This document shows, in pieces, positions 21,476 through 29,419 of a DNA stretch of 64,000 bases (the stretch's first letter is position 1; each line of letters begins with the position of its first letter). Under the pieces are notes generated by a model that saw only the letters and a list, made by a program, of their open reading frames with translations, was not told the origin of the DNA and searched no databases. The stretch covers positions 434,001-498,000 of the forward strand of contig NZ_NTMH01000040.1 of NCBI RefSeq assembly GCF_002307475.1, given 5' to 3'. The stretch comes from Pantoea allii (lineage in GTDB: Bacteria > Pseudomonadota > Gammaproteobacteria > Enterobacterales > Enterobacteriaceae). A program made the translations under genes and the position numbers.

Positions 21476-22546
21476 GTGATCCTGTACAGCGCCGGCATCA
21501 ATATTTCCTCTGGGGTGCGAACGCACCCCAGAATTAACGAAGATGCTGAGTCGATCAAATCGCTCATGAATGGCCAACAGTCCATTCTGATCTATAACCA
21601 TCAGGGAGATTATTTCAAGAAAACAGCAGAACCTACCCCGTGGATTGCATCCCTTCTGAGCGAACGTTTGCAGCAGCATGTCCATTATTTCCCTGACTGT
21701 GTGGGCCGGAAGGCGCAAGACTTTATTGCCCGACTGTCAGAAGGCGAAGTCGCGCTCATGGGAAATACACGTTTTTATCCTGAGGAGCAACAGAACGACG
21801 CGACGTTTGCAGCAGATCTGGCAAAGCCGGGAGATCGACTGGTGATCGGCGGTTTTTCTAAATTACACAGGAAAAATGCGTCGAACTGCGCGATCAAAGC
21901 TTTCATTCCGTGGTGTTACTCAGAGGGGGTGCTGTCGCAGCTTGAGGAGCTTGAGCAGATACATTCTGCTCTTTACCGCCACAGGCCCACCATACTGCTG
22001 CTGGGGGGGAATAAAAAGGAGAAGCTGCAGTTTCTCTTCCATCATCCCCGGCTTCCTTATGTTGACCGCGTCATTGCAGGAGGCGCCGTTCTGAACAGTC
22101 TACTCAAAGCGCGTGGTATCCAGATCGGGCAGTCTGACTGTTTTCCCTTACCTGAAAATGTGTCGTTTAATCTGCCCTTATACATACCAGAGGTCCTGAT
22201 CGTCTCTGATGCTCAAGGTAGGATGGTGCGACGACCTCTACTGCAGGTCCGTGACAGAGACAGGATAGTGGATTTTATCTTCAGCGAGGAGTTTCTGGCA
22301 GATGTAACGGGTCCTGATGGCATTTCCTTTTTCGCTGCAGGTCCGCTCAGTGTGCCCGGTAGTCAGTATGCCCATGCGGCATACAGGGCTCTAAAAAGAA
22401 AGGGGATACAGGGACTTTTCATGGGAGGAGACACGCTGACAGAAACGGAGACATTCTCATTCACATCATCCGGTGGTGGTGCAGTGCTTCACTTCTTCTC
22501 ATCGGGCTATGAAGACATCAAATTTCAGGAATCGTATGGAAGCTAA
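21476..22546 (+). CDS. Divergent phosphoglycerate-kinase-like carboxylate kinase, phosphonate cluster
   Basis: Two-domain protein of about 356 residues that aligns along its whole length with phosphoglycerate kinase. Counterparts seen: GNTRF (PGK ENLRF) near 96, HRKN (AHRAH) near 131, LLLGGNKKEK (nucleotide lysines) near 175, AAGPLSVPG (NGPVGVFE), MGGDT near 316 and SSGGGA near 331. The N-terminal RVDFNVP substrate motif is replaced by SAGINISSG, and SHLGRP by NHQGDY, so part of the arginine patch that grips 3-phosphoglycerate is lost. GTG 21476 has AGGAGA six bases upstream; an ATG at 21461 overlaps the previous stop. I infer ATP-dependent phosphorylation of a phosphono-carboxylate. Confidence 0.8.
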   Translation: MILYSAGINISSGVRTHPRINEDAESIKSLMNGQQSILIYNHQGDYFKKTAEPTPWIASLLSERLQQHVHYFPDCVGRKAQDFIARLSEGEVALMGNTRFYPEEQQNDATFAADLAKPGDRLVIGGFSKLHRKNASNCAIKAFIPWCYSEGVLSQLEELEQIHSALYRHRPTILLLGGNKKEKLQFLFHHPRLPYVDRVIAGGAVLNSLLKARGIQIGQSDCFPLPENVSFNLPLYIPEVLIVSDAQGRMVRRPLLQVRDRDRIVDFIFSEEFLADVTGPDGISFFAAGPLSVPGSQYAHAAYRALKRKGIQGLFMGGDTLTETETFSFTSSGGGAVLHFFSSGYEDIKFQESYGS

Positions 22547-23753
22547 TTCACTATCATTTCTAAAGCCTGTCATTGCCGTTCATAAGCGCTGCGGTAAAGA
22601 GTTAGCAGGAACATTTTTTATTCGCCTAATCTATTTTATCGCATGGCCTTATATGGTTTTGGTCTTTCAGCAAGATTACGGACTCAATACACTTGACACT
22701 GGCCTCTTGCTTTTCCTTGCCACACTCACGGCGTTCTTTTCGACACAATTAGCGGGAACGGCAATTGACCGCGGTCATCTTAATATCGTATTCCCTACAG
22801 CCAGTTTGACACTGATGGCAGGGCTGTCTCTGCTGTTAGTTCAGAGCCTTCCGGCAGCCGTCGCCGGCCTGAACCTTCTGGTTCTCTCTACGCGCTGTCT
22901 GGAAACGGGCTTTAAAGTCAACCTCAGTAATAGCGCGACACGTGAACTCGCCGAGAGTGCACACAATGCCCGATATTACTATGTCAACGTGGGTGGAGCA
23001 TTGGCACCTGCTTTGGTCGCTCTACTGGGACTACAGGGACGAACCTACCTTTTGTACGGTTCTCTCGCCATGGCACTCTTGATAGCGTTATATACGTTTT
23101 ACTGCCGACAAGAGACAAGACGAAACACCAACAGCCCCACCATGTCAGCAAGCCTGAAACGGATCTTTCGCGACCGTTCATTCATGATGTTGTGTGTGTT
23201 CAGCGTTCTTTTTTATATGGTCATGGCCAGTAACGATACTGTTTTACTGATGTTGCTGAGCCAGCAGTTATCTCAGAAAACAGCCTTGCACTACTATGCA
23301 ACTGTGCAGGTAATCAACACGCTCATGGTATTGATTGCCTATTTCCCGCTTAATCATGCCTTAAGGCATCTTACACTGTCCTTTCGCCTGAAAGCTGCAC
23401 TAGGCGTGATGATAGTGAGCCAACTGATGGTTTTTTTTAATCTGCTGAACAGTGAATTTACCGTTGCGGTTTTTGCTCTGATATTTACCCTGGGCGAATT
23501 GGTCGCTATCTCTACCTCCAATTTTGCAATGGAGTTACTCACGCCCTCCGAATTCAAGGGCGGATATTTCTCTTTTTACAACATATATATGACCGGCATG
23601 GCTTTAGCCCCGCTCCTGGGGGGCGCTTTTATTCACGCCGGTATCGGTGACCGCTGGTATCTGATTACAGTCGCAGCGCTGATAATCGCGTCATGCATTT
23701 TTAGCAGGATTCAGGTCGATAACAAGGCAAAAATATTCAATGAAGTAAAGTGA
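22536..23753 (+). CDS. MFS transporter, probable product exporter, phosphonate cluster
   Basis: Major facilitator protein of about 405 residues with around twelve hydrophobic segments; the first follows a short basic N terminus. The start at 22536 (MEANSLSFLKPV) overlaps the PGK-like gene by 11 bases and has AGGA five bases upstream. Position within the operon between the kinase and peptide synthetase genes suggests export of the finished phosphonate and thereby self-protection. No substrate-defining motif is visible, so uptake of a precursor cannot be excluded. Confidence 0.82.
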   Translation: MEANSLSFLKPVIAVHKRCGKELAGTFFIRLIYFIAWPYMVLVFQQDYGLNTLDTGLLLFLATLTAFFSTQLAGTAIDRGHLNIVFPTASLTLMAGLSLLLVQSLPAAVAGLNLLVLSTRCLETGFKVNLSNSATRELAESAHNARYYYVNVGGALAPALVALLGLQGRTYLLYGSLAMALLIALYTFYCRQETRRNTNSPTMSASLKRIFRDRSFMMLCVFSVLFYMVMASNDTVLLMLLSQQLSQKTALHYYATVQVINTLMVLIAYFPLNHALRHLTLSFRLKAALGVMIVSQLMVFFNLLNSEFTVAVFALIFTLGELVAISTSNFAMELLTPSEFKGGYFSFYNIYMTGMALAPLLGGAFIHAGIGDRWYLITVAALIIASCIFSRIQVDNKAKIFNEVK

Positions 23754-23761
23754 GGTAATGA

Positions 23762-26671
23762 ATGCGTTTTTTCAGACTTCCGCAGGGACAGGACACTGCG
23801 ATCATCTATAAAAATGAGATCCTGTCACGCGACAGAGTACGATACCTTACGCACTGTCTTGCAGATAAATTACTCAACCATTGGCCTGTAACGCTCAGCA
23901 GGGTGGCAATGCTCGTTGATCCTTCACCACGTCAGCAGATAACGGTTCTGGCACTTCATCATGCCGGTATCACCTGTGTCCCTCTGGCAAAAAGCTTGCC
24001 GAAAACACGTATTGAAGAGATTACCCGCACGCTTGCGCTGGACCTTATTATTACTGATCTACACACCGATGATATCCCTGGCGTTAACATTGATCAGCTT
24101 TTCGAAAATCTCATTGATAATGATGAATTGGTTATCCCTGCCGATGTTGAGCCTGGCGCGGAATGCCTGATACTTCATACCTCGGGAAGTACTGGTGTGC
24201 CAAAAGCCATTGCGCTGAGTTGGGATAATATTGCCAGTGTGGTCAAGGCTTTTACTGAAACCCCGATGTTCGGGTCTTCATCAATGGCAAATCGCATATG
24301 CAGTTTTGACTTTTCTGTGATTGAAACGTTGCCTTATCTTTACCATGGCAGGCTTTTGCACATCATTGATCAGTCAACTCGTGATGTTCCCCGGCTGCTG
24401 GCAGAAGCCATCCTCGACTCACCGGCAGAAGTCGTGGCCATGACCCCCTCCTGGTTTTATGAAGTGGGGCGCCAGATGCTCGCACTTCAGAATGGCAGCT
24501 ATGAGCGTGTGCATAAAAAAATCATTTTTGGCGGAGAAAAAATCAATTATGCCACCCTGAAACCCTGGTGGGAGGCGTTTGTGGCTGAACAAGGCTGCGA
24601 GGTTTTCAACATTTATGGACCAACTGAGTGTAGCGTTTTTGTCACATGGCATCAGGTGACAGACGCAGATACCCTGTGTCCTGCGGCTAAAGTGGGCGAG
24701 GCATTTGGAGATAATTCGCTCCATATCGTGGATGAGAATAACCAGAAGATGACCTCAGACGGGCAGCCTGGCCGACTGGTGGTCGAGGGAAGGTCTGTGG
24801 CACTCGGCTATCTGAACGCGGCAACGGATGAACGTTTCAGTCGTGAGGGCACGACACGACGCTATGACACAGGAGACATCGTTTATAGGGAAGGTCGCTC
24901 GTTCTTTATAATAGGGCGTGGCGATAATCAGGTAAAAGTAAGAGGCTTTCGTATCGATCTTGATGAAATTACCCGGAACATTTCAGCAGTCGATCATATC
25001 CGGGATGTTCATGTATCAGTATTAAATAATGAGCGTACTGAGCATATTGTGGCTTTCGTGACGTCCACTCAACCCGATGTTGCCGAAAAGGTCTATGAGC
25101 ACCTCGCAAACCATTTGCCTGAATATGCACTGCCTAATCACATCTGTCAGGTCGATAACCTTCCATTGAATCCCAACGGAAAAGCTGATGAACATGCACT
25201 CCGTAAGCACTATGAACAGGCGCTCGAAGAGAAAAACCTGCGCCTGATGGCCAGACGTATCAAGGCTTACGCCTTTCCGTCACATTATACGCTTGGAGAC
25301 CTGCATCTCACCTCTTTGGAGATTGTTGAGCTGATAATTGAGCTGGAAATGGCCTATGGGATCAGGCTACCCACCCCTGATAAAAAACAGTTGCTGCATA
25401 GCCTGGCTAAAGCGTGTGAAACATTACCCACATCTGCCGTTGAGCAGTCTGATGGTGCCCCTGAAATACCGACGTTCAGCCGGACACTGCCATCGCAGGG
25501 ATACTACTGTGACAATTATTTTAGATATCAGATACGCCGAGATGCGGTGTCTGTGACCTTACAGTTTTCCGAGCGGTATTCCGAGGAATCCCTGAGAAAA
25601 GGCGTCTGGAGTCTGCTCCAGGATGTTCCTTCTCTTCATCTGAAAATCCGTGAACAGGATGGTGACGTCTGGCAATATGATGCCCACATCCATGACGAAG
25701 TAGATAACTATGAATTGAAGGATTCTTCTACAAGTCTACTGTCACAGGATTTTGATTTTGAAGAAGGCAAACTGTTCTATTTCCAGCTCAAAAGTGGAAG
25801 TAAAGGCCCTCAACTCATGCTGCATTTTGCACACGTGATTGCGGATGGTTACGCATGCAGGTGGTTGATAAATGCACTGCTGGCTCTACTTGACGGACAG
25901 GCGTCACCTCCGGTAACCCCCCTTCATGCATATGCTAACCGCGTCTGGCAACAGCAGCCGGATGAGCAAACTGGTATAAAACAGTTCTGGGCTCAGCAAT
26001 CTGTGCTTGAAAGGCCGTCCATGCTTTTTGGGATGATTCCTGCCACGGTTTCGTCAGGGTGTACAGAAGGAATGATTAAAGTGCTTGTGTGCGATTATCT
26101 ACCTGCTTCACTGCTAAACCGGCTGCTAACGGATACGAATATTTCGCTGCATGCTTTGGTGTCTTATGCAGTATGGCGCGCGCATCAGGCACTCTGCACG
26201 CTGGACCGGCTGGAATTTCACTCACCAATAGGTAACCGTAATCGCGAGAACCATGCCGTCATTGCAAATATGATTACGATAGTACCTTTCAGTATCAGCC
26301 TGCCTGCTGAGGAAAGCCTCCTCCGTCAGTTGATTGCAATGGAACAAGCCATAGCTGAACACATCCGTTTATGTCAGCTCAGTTGGGGGGAGACCGCTGA
26401 TTTGACCGGGCGCAGAAGAATCTCGCTGATTGTGGCTGAAAGCCCTAAGCTCTTCAGTGACAGCAGACACGGTGTTCATGAGGTTGATTTAGCAGGGCCG
26501 GTGATCGCGAAAAATGCACTTTCATTTTTCTACTGTTCCTACAAGGACGCACTGCATATTGATATCAGATATAACAATTCAGTGGCTGAAGGCTCTGTTA
26601 TTGAAACTATCAGTGAAACCCTGAACAGGGAACTGCAGGGAATAGCTGACAGACTGTCAGATAACAACTAA
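23762..26671 (+). CDS. Single-module non-ribosomal peptide synthetase, A-T-C order, phosphonate cluster
   Basis: 969 residues. Adenylation domain about 1-485: LILHTSGSTGVPK (136-148), FDFSVIE with the amino-group-binding Asp183, NIYGPTE (283-289), YDTGD (368-372), GRGDNQVKVRGFRID and the NPNGKAD lysine near 474. Carrier domain about 495-560 with candidate phosphopantetheine Ser518 in LTSLE. Condensation domain about 575-965 with AHVIADG (690-696), keeping the catalytic second histidine (His691) and Asp695 but with Ala for the first histidine. Domain order suggests an amino acid is activated, loaded and transferred to an acceptor amine or hydroxyl, likely the phosphonate. The amino acid cannot be called reliably by eye. 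Confidence 0.88.
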   Translation: MRFFRLPQGQDTAIIYKNEILSRDRVRYLTHCLADKLLNHWPVTLSRVAMLVDPSPRQQITVLALHHAGITCVPLAKSLPKTRIEEITRTLALDLIITDLHTDDIPGVNIDQLFENLIDNDELVIPADVEPGAECLILHTSGSTGVPKAIALSWDNIASVVKAFTETPMFGSSSMANRICSFDFSVIETLPYLYHGRLLHIIDQSTRDVPRLLAEAILDSPAEVVAMTPSWFYEVGRQMLALQNGSYERVHKKIIFGGEKINYATLKPWWEAFVAEQGCEVFNIYGPTECSVFVTWHQVTDADTLCPAAKVGEAFGDNSLHIVDENNQKMTSDGQPGRLVVEGRSVALGYLNAATDERFSREGTTRRYDTGDIVYREGRSFFIIGRGDNQVKVRGFRIDLDEITRNISAVDHIRDVHVSVLNNERTEHIVAFVTSTQPDVAEKVYEHLANHLPEYALPNHICQVDNLPLNPNGKADEHALRKHYEQALEEKNLRLMARRIKAYAFPSHYTLGDLHLTSLEIVELIIELEMAYGIRLPTPDKKQLLHSLAKACETLPTSAVEQSDGAPEIPTFSRTLPSQGYYCDNYFRYQIRRDAVSVTLQFSERYSEESLRKGVWSLLQDVPSLHLKIREQDGDVWQYDAHIHDEVDNYELKDSSTSLLSQDFDFEEGKLFYFQLKSGSKGPQLMLHFAHVIADGYACRWLINALLALLDGQASPPVTPLHAYANRVWQQQPDEQTGIKQFWAQQSVLERPSMLFGMIPATVSSGCTEGMIKVLVCDYLPASLLNRLLTDTNISLHALVSYAVWRAHQALCTLDRLEFHSPIGNRNRENHAVIANMITIVPFSISLPAEESLLRQLIAMEQAIAEHIRLCQLSWGETADLTGRRRISLIVAESPKLFSDSRHGVHEVDLAGPVIAKNALSFFYCSYKDALHIDIRYNNSVAEGSVIETISETLNRELQGIADRLSDNN

Positions 26672-26711
26672 TACCTACATCAACATCCCGAAAAGTCAGG
26701 AGATAAGCGTT

Positions 26712-27299
26712 ATGGCAGAAAATCCTATGGCAAAGTTTCATCAATGGTGGACAGAGTACAAACGAGATGTGTCTCCTGCCCATCCGGGCGCAGTATGCGT
26801 ATCAACGGTTTCAGAAAGTGGCGCGCCGCGCGCCCGGTTCGTCGGTCTCAAATCTGCTGATGAGGATGGGTTCGTATTTTGCACGTGGTTTGATTCTCCC
26901 AAAGGTAAGGATTTGAACCAGAACCCAAAAATCGCGCTAACCTTTTGGTGGGAAGAAAAAGGCTGGCAGGTAAGAGTTGAAGGTACGGTTGAACAGGTCA
27001 GTGAGCAGGAGTCAAAAAAGGAATGGGCTTCGCGGTCACGTGACGCCCAGCTTGCTACCCTTTGTTTTAAACAAAGCCAGCCTCTTGATTCGGAAGATGA
27101 ACTTTATGATATGTACCGTCGAGCACAGGCTGAGACGGCTGACGGACCCGTAGAGAAACCGGCGCGCTGGGGCGGCTACAAAGTAATACCCGTATCGATA
27201 GAGTTTTTAACTTTCCGTGAAAATCGCATGCACTTACGCGAATACTACTACCGTAAAGATAAAATCACCGACTGGGAAAAAACACTTCTTCAGCCCTGA
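26712..27299 (+). CDS. PdxH-like FMN oxidoreductase, phosphonate cluster
   Basis: 195-residue member of the pyridoxamine 5'-phosphate oxidase family. The FMN-contacting RFVGLK segment, the SRSRDAQLA region (SRxxSQxxA in PdxH) and the C-terminal WGGYKVIP with Arg172 and His174 (NRMHLRE, equivalent to RLHDR of PdxH) are all present. Retention of Arg and His could mean genuine pyridoxine-phosphate oxidation, supplying cofactor to the aminotransferase. Alternatively it may oxidise a pathway intermediate, as PhzG does in phenazine synthesis. The CAGGAG site is strong. Last gene of the operon; no clear terminator follows. Confidence 0.82.
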   Translation: MAENPMAKFHQWWTEYKRDVSPAHPGAVCVSTVSESGAPRARFVGLKSADEDGFVFCTWFDSPKGKDLNQNPKIALTFWWEEKGWQVRVEGTVEQVSEQESKKEWASRSRDAQLATLCFKQSQPLDSEDELYDMYRRAQAETADGPVEKPARWGGYKVIPVSIEFLTFRENRMHLREYYYRKDKITDWEKTLLQP

Positions 27300-28204
27300 A
27301 GCTTCCCCACGTTTCCTTCAGTCAATGCCAGACTGTGACGTAAAGAACAGGCAGGATGGCATTTTTCGGACATCAATTTTTACCTGGTTGGTCACCATAC
27401 CTGCGTAGCATTCTCAAGCAGAAGTGTGCGGATGAGCATAGGTTACTCGTAGATCATTATATTAAAGGTACATTTTAGCGCCTCGGGCCGCAAAGTAATG
27501 CTATCGAAGAGAGTGATCCACACTGAATTTATGATGGCCTAAGGATTTATTGAAGCGGCCTGGTGAGGCTGGATGGGGGATTAAGATAGACAGCTGGATT
27601 TGAGGGGCTGGCTTTTGGCTCTCATCAGGCTACTGCGTGGATCTTTTCGTTGAGCCATTTAAAAATCCCCTAATGGCATTAATAATCACCTCTGGGTTAA
27701 ATATACGATAGAAGATCGTATCAGCATCATAGGGGGAAGAGGCCAAAAAATGTCAGGTTCGTTGACCCGTTTCTTAGCACATCCTGCGGCGCTTGTTTTA
27801 CATAATAATAGCGCGCTTAAGAGCCTCTGCCTGACAGTGATAATTGAACCTCTGATTAAGATATGCACCCATCCTATTTGGAATCAGGGGGGAAGCTCGC
27901 TGGATTTCAGACATCATGGGATCATCCCGCATCCCTAACAAAAGTTCTTTCCTGTGTTTTATCAGTAAATCTCGCCATGAATTTTTAGAAAAAGACAGGC
28001 TGAATTGACCCTGGGCTAATTCCAGAATGAGGATGTTATCGTGCGGTCGCTTGTGTGTGAAGGTTGCTTAAGGACATCACAGGCGGTGTGGTTTGCTGAG
28101 AATGCCAGTCAATGATAGCAGGCCGGTTTCTGGCACCGACGGGGTGGCTTCGCCCCTGGCGATTTATCATATATACTGCGCCCTTAGTTTTCGCCTGTGA
28201 CCAC
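27300..28204. other. Gene-free stretch after the phosphonate operon
   Basis: About 900 bases in which I recognise no intact gene. Short readings on both strands are interrupted and match nothing I know; the sequence has the look of decayed coding DNA (for example 27550-27900 read on the minus strand) but I cannot name the source. No clear intrinsic terminator was found directly after the PdxH-like gene. Confidence 0.4.
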
Positions 28205-28253
28205 GAAAACCCCCGTGTTGTTGCCGGCTTAACGGCGTGATAAACGGGTTTTC
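28205..28253 (+). promoter_or_regulatory. Nested stem-loop in the leader of the glycosyltransferase gene
   Basis: GAAAACCC (28205-28212) pairs with GGGTTTTC (28246-28253), enclosing a smaller GCCG/CGGC stem. It ends 44 bases before the ATG of the family 9 glycosyltransferase gene. A TATACT at 28172-28177 could be a -10 upstream of it. Transcript structure or attenuation is only a suggestion. Confidence 0.35.
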
Positions 28254-28297
28254 CAGTGACAAAAAGTAAGGATAATGAGGCGTCAGTCAGGACTACT

Positions 28298-29383
28298 ATG
28301 AGTAAAATTGCAAAACAACTAGCCGCCAGATTATTCCTTTCGTTGTGGCAGGTGACAGGTTATCGCGTCAAAAAGATTGACCGTTTTTCTGAACAGGATG
28401 ACCTGAAAAATATCGCTATTATTTCGAATACGGCGCTTGGCGACTTTTTGTTTAACACGCCAGCAATTGGTGCGATTAAAAAACGCTGGCCTGATGCCAG
28501 AATCATACTGGTTATTCAGCCGCGAAATCATGCCCTGGTGGCAGAAAGTGAAATGATCGATAAGGTCCTGTACTGGGATGGAAAATTTCCCGGCATGTTG
28601 TCGCTGGCCCGGGCCTTAAGGAAAGATCAGGTGGATGCTACTTTTATCCTGCACTCCCGCACGCCTTACGACATTGTCACCGCCTCACTGGCACGTTCAA
28701 AATACATATTCAAAGACGTTTACTATGCGGATTACCAGGGCAAAGAAAACTTTATTCTGGCCGGCTGTTTATCTGCATTTTATGACAACAGAAAGAACGG
28801 CAACATTCATCTCATTCGTCAGAAAAAAGACATGCTCACCGCGGTCGGTATTGATGTGCCATCGGACGCCATGTTTATTCCTGCGCCCTTCAAACGTCAA
28901 CAGAATACCGTCCCGGTTATTGGCATTCATGCTGGCGCGTCCAGTTCCGAACGGTGCTGGCCAGAAGCCTTCTATTCGCAGCTTATTGAGAAATTAATAG
29001 CCCGGCATGACGATCTCATTATTGAACTCATCGGGGCACCGGGAGAAAAGGCGCTGAATCAACGGATCATTGATGGTATGGGGATATCCAGCGATCGCGT
29101 CATCAACGTCGCGGGTACCACCAACCTGATCCAGCTGGCTGAAAAAATATCCGGTTTTGCGACGTTAGTGGTGGGAGACACGGGGCCTTTGCATCTGGCC
29201 GTGGCGGTGCAAACACCGACGGTGGCCTTGTTCAGTAACCAGAGCACCATCGATGGTGCAGCTCCTTTGCAAGATCCGCATCTCCATCAGGTTTTGCGCC
29301 CCGCAGAAGAGCAGGCAGGATTACGTGCGATAAGCTGCAATGAGGTATATGAGGCCGTTGAGCGTAATCTTTCTGAGCACTAA
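28298..29383 (+). CDS. Glycosyltransferase family 9 (heptosyltransferase-like) protein
   Basis: Cytoplasmic-face sugar transferase of the ADP-heptose:LPS heptosyltransferase fold, 361 residues. The N-terminal NTALGDFLFNTPAI motif and the C-terminal VVGDTGPLHLAVA nucleotide-sugar motif are clear, and IGIHAGASSSERCWP is the usual central segment. ATG 28298 has AGGA five bases upstream; a GTG at 28256 is a poorer start. It stands alone, not in an LPS core cluster, so it may modify LPS or another surface glycan. Acceptor and donor cannot be told from the sequence. Confidence 0.82.
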   Translation: MSKIAKQLAARLFLSLWQVTGYRVKKIDRFSEQDDLKNIAIISNTALGDFLFNTPAIGAIKKRWPDARIILVIQPRNHALVAESEMIDKVLYWDGKFPGMLSLARALRKDQVDATFILHSRTPYDIVTASLARSKYIFKDVYYADYQGKENFILAGCLSAFYDNRKNGNIHLIRQKKDMLTAVGIDVPSDAMFIPAPFKRQQNTVPVIGIHAGASSSERCWPEAFYSQLIEKLIARHDDLIIELIGAPGEKALNQRIIDGMGISSDRVINVAGTTNLIQLAEKISGFATLVVGDTGPLHLAVAVQTPTVALFSNQSTIDGAAPLQDPHLHQVLRPAEEQAGLRAISCNEVYEAVERNLSEH

Positions 29384-29419
29384 TTTCTCTTGAGTGCCAG
29401 GCATGGTCGGTTCATCCCG

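Larger units (their letters stand above)
12775..27299 (+). other. Putative phosphonate natural-product biosynthetic operon (11 genes)
   Basis: Eleven genes on the same strand, nearly all overlapping or a few tens of bases apart. In order: iron alcohol dehydrogenase, zinc alcohol dehydrogenase, ArgC-like reductase, SerA-like dehydrogenase, PEP mutase, FAD protein, class III aminotransferase, PGK-like kinase, MFS exporter, A-T-C peptide synthetase, PdxH-like flavoprotein. The mutase has the signature that separates true C-P bond-forming enzymes from isocitrate lyase relatives. No phosphonopyruvate decarboxylase, phosphonomethylmalate synthase or aconitase-like gene is present, which separates it from aminoethylphosphonate, FR-900098 and pantaphos-type pathways. 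Confidence 0.85.

Noticed and set aside
12775..27299. Assignment of the operon to the pantaphos (hvr/HiVir) cluster of Pantoea ananatis
   Set aside because: Only the PEP mutase and a flavoprotein are shared in kind. The phosphonomethylmalate synthase, aconitase-like pair and ATP-grasp genes of that pathway are absent, while PGK-like, ArgC-like and peptide synthetase genes are present.
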